A DNA stretch of 64,000 nt. Source: CADEED01 sp963711635 (GTDB lineage Bacteria > Pseudomonadota > Gammaproteobacteria > Steroidobacterales > Steroidobacteraceae). The position numbers and the translations under genes were made by a program. The DNA lies in assembly GCA_963711635.1 (NCBI GenBank), contig CAVQEZ010000005.1, positions 868,001-932,000 of the forward strand, in the 5' to 3' direction. The notes beneath the pieces are model-generated. The model searched no databases, was not told the origin of the DNA, and was given only the letters and a program-made list of their open reading frames with translations. Positions within the stretch are counted from its first letter, which is position 1; each line of letters begins with the position of its first letter. Below are positions 8,799 through 20,300 of this stretch, one piece after another.

Positions 8799-9221
8799 TC
8801 ACGCCACGAGCGAGGCCGGGACCTTGCCGCCGTTCTTCTCGAGCTCCTGCATCACGCGCTTGTGCAGCCACACGTTCATGGCCGCCGAATCGTTCGTGTC
8901 GCCGGTGTAACCGAGCTCGCGGGCGAGCTCCCTGCGGTTCTCGAGACTGGAGTCGATGCCGAGCAACTTCATGAGGTCGACGATCGAAGTCTTCCAGTTG
9001 AGCTTCTGCGAATTGCGGGCGGCGAGATCGCTCAACACCTCATCGACATCGACCGCTTGTTCCCACTTCGCGCTGGCCGGACTCGCGGGTATGCCCTGCG
9101 TCGCGGTGGCTCGGGGCGTAGCCGGGGCAGCTTGCGGTGGCGGAACGTTCGATGCCGAAGGCGCGCGCGCTGCGGGCTTGTGACCAAAAATCGCGTCCTT
9201 GATACGAGTAAAAATGCTCAT
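8799..9221 (-). CDS. DUF3597 family protein
   Basis: 140 residues beginning SIFTRIKDAIFGHK, the usual DUF3597 start, followed by an Ala/Pro-rich linker (residues 20-48). The conserved C-terminal domain reads VDVDEVLSDLAARNSQKLNW, then TSIVDLMKLLGIDSSLENRR and ELARELGYTGDTNDSAAMNV, ending WLHKRVMQELEKNGG. The domain resembles a LysM-associated or putative peptidoglycan-binding helical unit in other bacteria; the role is not established. The start is secure: GGAGG lies five bases upstream of the ATG. It stands alone between GH43 and DUF1444 genes on the same strand. Confidence 0.85.
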   Translation of the reverse strand: MSIFTRIKDAIFGHKPAARAPSASNVPPPQAAPATPRATATQGIPASPASAKWEQAVDVDEVLSDLAARNSQKLNWKTSIVDLMKLLGIDSSLENRRELARELGYTGDTNDSAAMNVWLHKRVMQELEKNGGKVPASLVA

Positions 9222-9334
9222 GGCGGCCTCCGCATGCGTGTCGCGAAGCCAAGAGGCTACGACCGCGGGCGGCCGATGAGCATCATCACCCGGGGACGAG
9301 TGGCTGTCGGCCGGTGCCCACGAACCTCAAAATT

Positions 9335-9916
9335 CTACGGCGTCACGACCTGCCAGCCCGTTGAGGTCGGGCTGTACAACAACCTGGACAGCGAGTGCGT
9401 GTCGTTGAAATCGACCTGCGCGACCGCCTCCACGACCGCACGTTTGCCTTGCTGGTTGGCGCGCGCATAGAAAACGAGGTCGCGATGCGCGAATGCCACG
9501 ACCAGTGGCGATTGCAGTTCCTGCTGAATCTGCATCCACAGATCTGGAAACAAGATGGCGCAGGCCGCGAGGTTTTCCGAAGCGCTGAGCTGGTACAGGG
9601 TGTCATCCGTGCGCACGTGCAGCTTGGAGGCGAGGATGGGCATCGCGTTGGCCTCGGCCAGCTCGCGCAGCTGCATCGGTCCAAGTCCGTACTCCCCGAG
9701 ATTCGAGGGATTCAGGGAGACATAGCTGGGACCGATGTCGACCGCGTAGGTCACCAGCAGATCTCCGACCAGCGGCTCGGTGATCGGCCGCTGTGCGGAA
9801 GTCATTCCCGGAATGGCATCGATGGCATTGAGAAAGTTCTGATGCTTGATTCTCGGCAATACGAGTGCCGGCGAATCGCCCGACTTCTTCTGAAACCTGT
9901 CGCTCGACGAAACCAT
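9335..9916 (-). CDS. DUF1444 (YtpQ-like) family protein
   Basis: 193 residues. The segment ITEPLVGDLLVTYAVDIG followed by YVSLNPSNLGEYGLGPMQLR is the typical DUF1444 core, and ALACAILFPDLW-like and LVVAFAHRDLVFYA strands complete it. The molecular function of the family is unknown. The ATG has GGAGG six bases upstream (GGAGGATCA). It lies 66 bases downstream of the presumed immunity gene of the RHS locus and may be a downstream member of that locus, but it could equally be independent. Confidence 0.75.
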   Translation of the reverse strand: MVSSSDRFQKKSGDSPALVLPRIKHQNFLNAIDAIPGMTSAQRPITEPLVGDLLVTYAVDIGPSYVSLNPSNLGEYGLGPMQLRELAEANAMPILASKLHVRTDDTLYQLSASENLAACAILFPDLWMQIQQELQSPLVVAFAHRDLVFYARANQQGKRAVVEAVAQVDFNDTHSLSRLLYSPTSTGWQVVTP

Positions 9917-9982
9917 TGATCCTCCGGCACGCGTTGCCCGGCGGGCATGATACCCGCGCCGGAAGACCGATAGAGACGACGA

Positions 9983-10792
9983 CTAGGTTTGGCCGTGAAT
10001 GAAGGCGCGCGGATACAGCGCCGAATCCACGTCGACCTTCATTCCGCGGTGAACGGCCAGCGCGCTCAGCGCGGTGCCGAGGGCATCGAAGGTTGCGAGC
10101 TGCGCCAGTTTTCCGTATCCGTACCAGTTCATGCCGGGATCGCGCTTCTGCCGACGCACGGGATAAGCCGCTTCAATCGTCGTTCGTGCGGTATCGAATA
10201 CCCGTTGGTCGTCCGACAGGATGGCGTTGAGCAGCCTCTCATATCCGGCGAACGTATTCGCCGGCGGGAGTTCCGGCGCCTGCCGGGTGGCGCTCTTCTC
10301 TGCGCGCAACGCCCCCAGCAGCTCCCGCATGAAATGCGCCCATGCGCGCCAGGCCTTCGGTTCTTTGTCGGGATCGAGGAAGGCACGCTTCTCGTCCACG
10401 CTGGCGATGCGTTCGAGCGACTGCCAGTCGTTGGCCAGCAGCAGACCGACGATGGGCTCTAGCATCGTGTTGAGACTGAGCTTGAGATCGGTGCGCGTAG
10501 CGGCCAGGCGCACCTCATCGAAGAACGGCAGCCAATATGCGACGTCGCGAAATGCCTTTGTCGCCAGGGCCACGTCACGGTCGAGAACGTAGTGCGCCTG
10601 CCCGATCACCAGGAGATCCACGGCCTCTGAGCGGAACAGGTCGAGAAGTCGCGAGTAGGCCTGGTCTCGTTTCCCGCGCTCGAGAAAGTCGGACAGCAGT
10701 GGCCTGCGCCCGCCATAGGCCTGGCGCAGATTGCCAGCCTGCCGCTGCGCCTCCGCGACCGACGCCACATCCATTTTCATCTCCGCGCTCAT
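9983..10792 (-). CDS. Probable immunity protein for the adjacent RHS toxin (Imm49-like, tentative)
   Basis: Up to 269 residues, almost entirely helical: YSRLLDLFRSEAVDLLVIGQ, LATKAFRDVAYWLPFFDEVR, NTMLEPIVGLLLANDWQSLE, KAWRAWAHFMRELLGALRAE. The repeated helical pairs and the C-terminal acidic segment MKVDVDSALYPRAFIHG recall the Imm49 immunity family, but I cannot confirm that by eye. The start may be the internal ATG at 10774, which has GGAG six bases upstream, rather than 10792. The gene begins 13 bases after the RHS stop on the same strand, which is the classic toxin-immunity arrangement. It has no signal peptide, consistent with cytoplasmic protection against a nuclease. Confidence 0.65.
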   Translation of the reverse strand: MSAEMKMDVASVAEAQRQAGNLRQAYGGRRPLLSDFLERGKRDQAYSRLLDLFRSEAVDLLVIGQAHYVLDRDVALATKAFRDVAYWLPFFDEVRLAATRTDLKLSLNTMLEPIVGLLLANDWQSLERIASVDEKRAFLDPDKEPKAWRAWAHFMRELLGALRAEKSATRQAPELPPANTFAGYERLLNAILSDDQRVFDTARTTIEAAYPVRRQKRDPGMNWYGYGKLAQLATFDALGTALSALAVHRGMKVDVDSALYPRAFIHGQT

Positions 10793-10805
10793 GAGCGGTC
10801 CGGGA

Positions 10806-11390
10806 TCATGTACTCAGACTGATTTCCCACGTCTTCTCCGCCGTCACCCTGCCCCCGGTCCAGGTCTCCGGGATCTTGTACAGCTTGTCGTTACTTCCAC
10901 TGGTGACGATGCTCTTGACCTCTCCTCTGCCGAAAGCATTGCGCACCTCAGTCAAATCGTCCAACGCTTTTCCGGAGGACTGGCCCATGGCCTGCGACAA
11001 TCGATCGAGGTTGTACGACTTGGTGCCCTGTCGGAAGCCGCGCGTATCGGTCGCCAGGCGACCCAGTCCACCCGCCGACTTCATTTCCACGATGGCGTAT
11101 TCCATCGTGCCGTTGGCGGTCCTGCGCTGGAAGATCGCATCGAGGCCGTTGTTCGATCCGAACTTCGCCTGCGTGGGCGATAAATCCCAACCTCCCGCGC
11201 GCATGCGCGTGTAGCCATAGAACAAGCCGGAACGTTCCTGCAAGTTGCCTGCCTGCGAGGCGAATCGATGTGCGCTGCGCAGGATGTCATCGGATACCGA
11301 TTTGGGGACCGACCTGACGATCTTGATGATCTCCTGCGCGGAGCGGTATTCGGTTCCCAGTGAACCGATGTATGCCGCCAGCTCGTCGAC
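10806..11390 (-). other. C-terminal toxin domain with PD-(D/E)XK nuclease signature
   Basis: The last about 190 residues contain GLDAIFQRR (Asp near 11,140), then a strand with IVEMKSAGG (E-x-K near 11,085), spaced about 20 residues apart as in restriction-endonuclease-fold enzymes. Upstream helices include SAQEIIKIVRSVPKSVSDDI. The tail reads SIVTSGSNDKLYKIPETW and then AEKTWEISLST. The arrangement fits Tox-REase-type polymorphic toxins acting on DNA or RNA. The exact family is not determined. Confidence 0.7.
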
Positions 11391-14300
11391 CGAGCGAATG
11401 GCACCTCGTGCCGCCGGCGCCTTGGCTTTCGCCAGCATCTCGCCGACCGACTCGGCCGTATCCACGGCCGCCTTGCCCGCCTTGGCACCACGCGCTACGG
11501 CGCCAAGTCCACCCGTGCCAAAGGCGAACAGCAGATCTCCGACCAGGCCAGCCGCGCCTGTCAGCCAGGCGCCGGTCGAGGTGTCTTCGATCATTCCGCC
11601 CAGCGTCGACTTGAGCTGCTCGGTGACCTTGTCATCGGAGAGGATCGCTCCGAAGGTCTCGAGGCCATCGATCTGCGTGCGCACGCGATCGGAAACCTCG
11701 CCGAGCGTGTTGTACATGTCGTCGGCGAACTGCGCGACTTCCTGTTGCACCTCCCGGCCTCGGCCGGTCAGGATCTTGAAGGCCGACCCGAAGATGAACT
11801 TGTTCATCGCCCACGTGGCCTGCACTGCCGTGCTTGCCGCGCTCCACAGCAGTTTGGCGGTGCCCTTGACGCCATCCCAGATCGAAGACAGGGACGATCC
11901 CACCACGATCAGCGTCTTGCTGAAGAAGCCCTCTTCGTCCCACGTCTGCTGCTGCGCCGACTGGCTGACGCTGTAACTCTCGCCGAACTCCTTGATCCGT
12001 TCGATCAGGGCGTCCCGAGCCGAGAACATCCTTTCCTGTTCGGCGATTTCGATTTCCGACTGCCCGCGGGACGCAAACGGTCCTTGTCCGTTCGGCATGA
12101 AAGCGACCAGCCGCATGTCCGACTCGGTGACGGGTTCGCTCGTCGTCATCGCAACCGTGGCGGCGAGACTCACTTCCTTCATCACCGTGGCGACCGGCGC
12201 TCCCTCGACCGCGGCAATGATCGCCTTGGCCCGTTCGCCATAAGTCATGCTGGCATTGCGGGCGATGGCCTGGATGTTGCCGAACAGCGTGCCTGCGTTC
12301 GCGTCCTGCGCCCCGGCGATCTGTTGGACGGCTTCGCGCTGCGCCCTCATCACCTTGAGCTGGCCAACGATCGAGTTTCCCACCGCGTTGCCGAATGCGT
12401 CCGCAGCGATGCTCACGTAGTCGATCTTGCCGCCGCGCACGACCGCCGACGTCAGACCGCTGGCGATGCCAACCGCGGTCTCCTTCGCGATGTCACCGGC
12501 GACCTTGCCCAGCCCATTGAGTCGTCCGCCGATGGCCGCCGACACACCTGCGCCGACTGCGGCACCGGCCGCCGAAGCGGCGACATCGCGCCAGCTGAAC
12601 TTGTCCTGCACACCGACCGCGACGCTGATGCCCTGGGTGAGCACGTTGGAGACGGCGCTGTTGAGTCCCGCCTGGATGTAGGGCGCCGCCTTGCCGAAGG
12701 TCGCCACGCTGACCCAGTTGCCGTTCATGACGCCACCGACCTGCGTGCCGCCCGCGGCGGTCACGCCGAACAAACCTCCGCTGACCGCGCCGCCGATGGC
12801 GGCCTTCGCCACCGCGCTCCAGCTGAACTTGTCCTGCGCGCCGATCGCGATGCCGACTCCCTGGCTGACGATGCTTCCGGCGGCGGCTGCGAGTGCCGCA
12901 CCACCAGCCGCCGCTACCGTCGCCCCGACGGTACCCGCGGCCGTGGCTACGCCCATTCCATTGAGTGCGGAAGCCACGAGGCCGGTGGCTGCTCCCGCCG
13001 TGAAATAGGCCACGACGATCGCGACCACGACCATGATGATCATGCCGATCACGCCGCAGCCCTTCTTGGCCGGCGGCGGTGGCACGTACGGGAAGATCTG
13101 CTCGGGCGAGGTGTTGCCGATCGCCGTCGTCACGTCATACGGCTTGTAGACGGCCGCGTTGTTGCCGACGCTGACAACCTCGTTCGGCACGCGGATGATC
13201 ATGCCTTCGACGAGCTGCGCGTCCGGATCGCTCAGGCCGTTCTCGTCGGCCAGCACATACCAGAGGCTGCCGTCGCCCCACAGTCGCTGTGCGATCGCGC
13301 GCAGCGTGTCCTTGTCCTGCGCGGTGATCGTCGTGGGGGTCTGCACGTTGGCGCCGCTCACGACGCCGTCATCCACGTTGAACGCGAAGCCGGCGACGGT
13401 GGATTCGGCATTTGGCACGTACTGCCGGCTGGTCAGCAGCAGGCTGCCGACGTTCTGCCCATTCGCGAAGAAGTAGCGCGATTTGCCGTTGCCGATGATC
13501 TGCCCGTCGGCATTGACGGCGTAATTGCGGTTCTTGTCCGGGGCACCCTGGTCCTGGAACAAGGCAAGGTTGCCATCCAGGTCGTACGACTGCGTGGTCG
13601 TATTGTTGTTGGGGCCGCCCGTGCCGAACACCCTGGTCATCGCCAGCGTCGTCGCCTGGTAGCTTTCACCGAGGCGATAGCCCTGGTTGTAACGCAGCGT
13701 GTACTGGATGCCCGAGCCGTCAGCCTTGTACGCATCCACCTTGTAGCTGCGCACGACACCGGCCGCATCGGTGCTGTCGTACGTGACGACCGATTCGGTC
13801 TTGATACCGGTGTTGTTCGGATCGGTAGTCTGACGCGTGGTCGATGTGCTGGTGAGGCGGCTGTCCGCGTTGTAGTTCAGCGTCTGGTTGCGGGTCACGA
13901 GGAAATATCCGCCACCACCAGGCTCGGGTGTCTTGGTCACCGCAGTCGTCTGGCGCGAGCCCTTGTCGTAGACATAGTGCTCGATGACGGTGCCGTCCTT
14001 GGTCACATCCGTGACGCGATTGGCGCCATCGTAAGTGTAGGTATCGGTGCTCAGGCCCTGGGTGCGGTTCATCACGCCGCCGCTGCCCATGGTGAACACG
14101 TAGCCCTGTTCGGCGCGCGTCTTCTTGTTGCCGACTTCGTCGTAAGTGAACTTCACGCCACCGCTGACGGTGCTGCCACCGAGCGCACCGCGGCTGATCG
14201 CCATGCGGTTCATGTTGTCGTACGCGTACCAGAGATCCGTGTCGAGCGTGTTCCAGGCGTTGGTCTGCGTATACCAATTGCTGGAGATCAGATTGAAGGT

Positions 14301-17300
14301 CGCCCAGGTGAACGTGAACGGCGAGGATGTGTACGTCAGATTGTCCTGCGACGCGGCGGCGGCGGACTGGATGCGCGTGCGGTTGCCGGCCGCGTCATAG
14401 CTGATCCTCGTGCCTCCATTCTTGTCCCACATCGCGGCGAGCCGGCCGGCCGCGTCGTAACTGATGATCGCGTCCTGCTCGATCTTGTTGTAGATGATGG
14501 TGATCTCGCGGGAATGGCGGCCCGCGAGGTCGTATCGATATCTCGATGTGCGCGGCACGGAAATGAGACCCGATCCAGCCGTGGCCGTGCCGGATTCCCG
14601 CACCTCGGTCAGGTGACCAGCTTCATCGTACTTGTACGTGACATTCTGGCCGACGGCACTGGTCAACAGGGTGATCAGCCCCGCGTTGTTGTACGTGTAG
14701 TCGTGTCGCACGCCCGGTGTGGACGAACTACCGAGTTCGTTGTGAATCTTGATGCGACCGAAGTAGTCGTAAGTCCACAGCAGCACGCCGCCGATCTCGT
14801 CCGTCTCCTTGGACTTGTAACCCCGCAGGTCGTATTCGTACGTCTTCGAATAGCCCAGCGGTGTCGAGGTCTGACGCACGTTGCCCGCCAGGTCGTACCA
14901 GGCGCGACTCGTGAAATTGTTGCCGTCCGTCACCGCGACGCGTCGGCCGGCCTCGTCGTAGAAGAACTGTGTCGTGATGAGGTTGGCGGCGGCAAACGTC
15001 GGGGTCGCGCCCGCGTCCTGAACGGTCTTCGTCAGCAGGTTACGGCCGTTGTAGGTGAACTGCGTGATGAAGTTGCGTTCGTTCGTTTCGGCAATCTTGT
15101 TGCCGAACACATCGTAGGTGAACCTCCTGAAGTTGCTGTTGGCATGCGTCTCGCGGGTGACCTGGCCCGCGCTGTTCAAGGTCAGCGCGTTGACGTTGCC
15201 GTTCGCGTCCCTGGTCGCGATCAAGCGGCCGAGCGCGTCGTAGTACTGCAGCGAAGTCGGCGTACCGGTCGTCGAGGTCATCGCGCCCGCCGAGTTGACG
15301 GAAACGACCGCCACCGACGGCAGCTTCTTCTCGATCAGCTGCCCGAACTGGTTATAGCGGTAGTTGGTGACGGCACCGAACGCATCGGTCGACGTGAGGA
15401 TGTTGCCCCAGCGATCGACGGTCTGTGACAACGAGGGCGCGGACGTCTTCGTGGAAGTGATGCTCGCGGCCGTCGTGTCGGTCACGCCCGTCGCCGTCGA
15501 CGGATTGTTGACCGTGCCGGTGCGCACGGCGAAAGGCGTGGCGTCCCCGGAGCGGAAGTAGCGCACCTGGTACTCGATGTTGCCCGTGCCCATGGTCGCG
15601 ACCTTGACGCCCAGGAAGCGCTGGCGCGCGCCGTCGAAGACTTTCTCGATGGTGGAGATGGTGTTCCAGGTCGAAGTACCGACTGTGCGCCACACGAACA
15701 CCGGCGTGCTCTCGCCGACCACGTCCGAAGGATCGGACCAGTAGATGTACCGGCCCGAAGTGACGGTGTACGAAGAGTTGAGGTTGCCGAATCGGTCGTA
15801 GCCGCCGCTGATCGTGCTGTTGGGTACGACCGCGCGTTCAGGCATCCAGTCATAGGTGATGTAGAGCTCGCCAATCGGCCCGCGCGTTTCCGAGCGGTAA
15901 TAGCCGTGGTCGGGAAGGTTGGGCGCGTTCGCGTTGCCGACGAACACATTCGAGTTCAGCACCTGGGCGTCGCGCGTGGTGGCATCGCTGGTTGCGCCGG
16001 GAGCAGGATTCGTCGAGACGGTGCGTGTGGCGACCGGACCCGCCGCGCGCGAGATCGTGAAGGTGCCGGTGGCGCGCGCGAATGGATTCTGGGCGCCCAC
16101 CCGATACAGGATCTCGTACGTGTAGCTGCCGACAGCGAGGCCCGAAAGATCGACCGAGTACCCCGCCGAATCGTTGCCGCTCACGGTCAGCCCCGTGCCG
16201 TTCGCCGTGAAACTCACGTTGGCGCCGGAAGCCGGCGTGGTCCAGCGCAGCGAGTTGTTGCCCGTGTCGGTGGGCGCGCCAATCTCCGCCACGCCGCTCG
16301 GGTAGCTCGGGTTCTGCGAGGACAGCGTGACCGTCGGGTTGGTGCTGGTCCCGGTCACCGTCATGGTGGCGCGGCCGTTGGCCGCGGCGTAGGCGAATGT
16401 CTCGCCGGCGCGGAAGTACTCCAGCGTCCAGGTCACGGCCATGTTGCTGCCGAACGGCAGCGACGACATCACCGCCGCATAAGACGGACCTGACCCGCTG
16501 ATCGCCGGCGTGTACGTGTTGCCGTTGACCGTGTAGCGGAACACGATGGTGTCGCTGGAGCTGTACTGCTTCGGGTAGCTCCACGAAATCGTGTCGGTCA
16601 GAAAGCGATACCGGCGTGATGCGCGTCTGCGGATACGCCTGGTTGAACGACGGCGCGCTGACACTCAGCACCGTGGAATTGCTGGTTGTCGTGGTGTTGA
16701 CCGTCACCGTGCCGGTAGAGCGCACGTACGGCATTCCCGAGGGATTCGTGTAGGTCAGCGAGTAGCTGTACGTGCCGCTGGCCAGGCCCTGGAAGTTGGC
16801 GAAGTAGGTAGTGCCATCCGACGTGGATGCCGTGACCGGCACCCAGCTGCTGCCGTTGTAGTAGCTGAAGCTGACGCTGCCGCCCTGGTCGGCATTGCGC
16901 TGCCACGAAACCGAGTTGCCGGCCGCGGTGACCGGAATCCAGGACGGATTGCGGCTGATGAATGCCTGGCTGCCCGGCACGAGGGCCGTCGTCACACCAT
17001 TGCTGGTGAACTGGCCGGTCGACGAAACGATGGCTTCCGGCTCTCCCGAGCGGAAATAGCGGATCTCGAAGTTGTTCGTGCCCGTGTACCCGGCCACGTC
17101 ACCCAACAAGTTGCCGCCGCTGGGCGTGGTCGAACGCAATGTGCCATTGACGTAAAACTGGGTGGTGAGGCCGCCCTGGGTGGGCGCCGCCCACTGCAAC
17201 ACCGGGCTGGCTGAACCGGTCGCACCCGTGCTGCGGACGGTCACGAGGTTGTTGCCCGCGGAATCGCATAGATAGACGTTGACGGCCGTGACGGAGTCGA

Positions 17301-20300
17301 CGATGCGTCCGCCCTGGTCGCTGGGATTGCCCGAGTTGTAGTAGCAGGCGAACGTAACGTGCCGGCTGCCGACGCCCGAGGTATTCGCGATCACCGGCAT
17401 CAGATAACTGGTGCTACCAGTCTGGCCATACCCGTTCGTATAGGTGAACGAGACGCTGATCCGCACGTACGCACTCAACGACGGTGGCACCGTCGCGAAC
17501 GTGAGATCGAGCTCGTTGTTGTACATCCAGTAGCCGCCGCCCTGGCCGCTGACGTATGCAGGTCGCGGGCCGTTGAACACTCCGGATGCTGTAGTGACGC
17601 CACTGACTCCGGCGACCGCTCCCACCGGATTGATCGGCGCAGGCGCGCTGTCCGTGGTCGTCGACGTGTTCGTCGTGGTCGACGACGGCGTGAAGGCGAT
17701 CGAGAACGTGCCGCGCTGCTGCGAGACCACGCGATTCCCGATCACGTAGGTGATCTGGTACTCGTAGGGGGTGTTCTGCGACAGCGAGCCGAGGTCCACG
17801 CTCCAGGCTGCACCCTGCGAGATGCCCAGCGGCGTATAGGTCGAGCCACCCTGCACGCGGTATTCGAAAGTCGGCGTGACGGTCGCGCCGGTGGGCGGCG
17901 CCCACTGCATGTTGAGCCCGTTTACATAGGGTGTCGCAACCGTCTGATTGAACGAGGTGAGCGGGTCTTCGGCAATCGTGCCGCTGCTGGTGCGCGTGGT
18001 GACGACGCCGGTGGAATTCATCGTGCCGGTCTTCTTGGCGACCAGCACTCCGCCCTTCCAATGCTCGACTTCGTAGTCGTAGGTCGTCGCGGAGGTGAGC
18101 AGCGACTGGACATCGACTTCAAACCTGCCACTGAAGCGCGTGGCGCTGACCGACGAGAACGTCGAATCGCTGGTGCGCTTGTAGCGGAATACCGCGGTCA
18201 CGCTCGAATCGACGGGTGCCGTCCACATGAGCTTCGGCGGACCGACGGTGCCCCCGGTCTGCCGGATGGTCTGGATCGCGGTTCCGTTGGCATCGACTTC
18301 CAGCACGGCGACGCTGGTAAACGAGGACATGCCGCCGCGCGGGAAATCCTCGGGCCTGGCGCGCCAGGTGTAGTGGATACCCGCGTCGTAACCGCTCAGG
18401 ACGTCCGACGTGTGCGTCTTGGTGGACCCCACGCCATTGCCCGGCTGCATGTCGACGTAGGTGATGCGCAGCTTGAAGCGCGTGGCGCCGCCGATCGACG
18501 CCCAACTCACGTCGATCATGTTGTCGTAGATCCACGTGCCATCCTGCGGGCCCGGGCCGGTCGTCATCCAGTCCTGCGAATCCCACGAATTGAGCGTCAC
18601 CGGCTGCGTGCCGCTCTGCGAGACGCTGAGCGTGGCGACGTCATTCGACGTGTCCGGCACATTGCGCGAGATCGCCGACCGTCGTGACGGTGCTGGTATC
18701 CATGCGGAACGTGCCCGATGACTCCGCGTACGCCGACATCTCGCCGGTGTAGCGATAGCTGATGCGGTACTCGTAGGTCTGGTTGACGAGTCCCTCCACC
18801 CTCGCGCCCAGCGAGCCCGCCTGCGGAATCGAGATGGGCGCCGTCGTCCAGGTCGAATTGCTGCCTGCGACGCGGTATTCGAACCTCGCGCCAGACTGGA
18901 GGTCCGGGCTCGCCGTCCAATAGACGTAGTTGATGCCACCGATCAATCCGATTTGAGCGTTGGTCGTGACCTGCTCCAGGCCATTGCTGGTGGTCCAGGT
19001 CGGGAGGCGCTGCTCGACAACGTTGCCGCGGGTGTCGTAGCGCGTCTCGGTGCGCATGAGACCCGCTAGGCCGACCACATCGGCCGCGCTGGTATATGCC
19101 GTCGACTTCAGATCGACGGTCTGGCTGCGCAGTTCGACCGTGGCCTGCCCCGCCATGTTGAAGAGAAAGACCTTGGTGATTCCGTCACCGGCGTTGGTAC
19201 GCCACACGCGGCCGGCCAGGTCGTAGTCGAAGTATTCCTGGCGCCCCTGGTTGGCCGAGCCATCCATCACGCCCTGGTAGGTTTTCTCGCCGAAGGCGTT
19301 GTACTCGGTGACGCTCGTGATCTTGACGGTATTGGTCGAGCTCGTGTGCTTCTGCGGCGCGATGGTCGCCGTCACGCGGCCGAGCTTGTCGTACTGGTAG
19401 ATGGAGACGATGGTTTCACTGACGCCGGGGCTGCCCGGATTCGTCACGACCTGCCATTGCTTGGCGATCTCACCGCGCGCGGTATACGAACTGAAGATGT
19501 TCGCGCCCGCTGCGTCGGTGGAGCGGATCACGCGACCCGCACGATCCAGCAGCATCGTCGTGGTCCGATCCGGCGACGCCGTGGGTGCAGTCGCCGCCGA
19601 GGGCAAGCCGCTGGCCGGGATCGACACGGCACCGCCGCCGTAGGCCACCTGCTGCACGACATTGCCGAATACATCGACATACAGCCGGGTCAGCGGGATC
19701 AGCGACGTGCCGTTACCCGGGTCGCGTGAGGGATCGGCGATCGCGATGGTGCGACCCAGCGCGTCGTAGTAGGTGTAGGTGGTCGCGTTGTTGTTGTCCC
19801 GCGTCGAAGTCAGGTTGCCGAGCGCGTCGTAGCCGTAGGTCGTGACCGCGTTGCCCACGGTAGCGGCCGAAACGGTCGTGCCGCTGGCGCTGAAGAACTC
19901 GACGCCAACCCTGGTCTCGGTGACCTTGCGGTTCAGCTGGTCGTACCCGAACAGCGTCTCGCGATCGTAGCCCGCCGGATCGTTCGCCGAGTTGGCGCGC
20001 GTGGTAATGACCGCGGTGCCATACGTCGTCGTGCTGAGCGTGCCGGTGCGCGGCTTTGCGTGCTCGACCTGGCGCTTGAGATCGCCGCTCTCGTCGTATT
20101 CGTAGACCGTGAGATAGCTGGCCTGGTCGACCTGTGCCACCTTCTGACCGAGACGGTCGTAGTAAAAGTAGTTGTCCGAGTACACCGAAGGCGACGTGGC
20201 GACCAACTCGCGGACGCGGACCACGTTGCCGAAGGCGTTGTATTCGTTGAGCGTGGTGGCGCCGGACGTGAACGTCGTGCCACCCGTGCTGCCACTGTTG

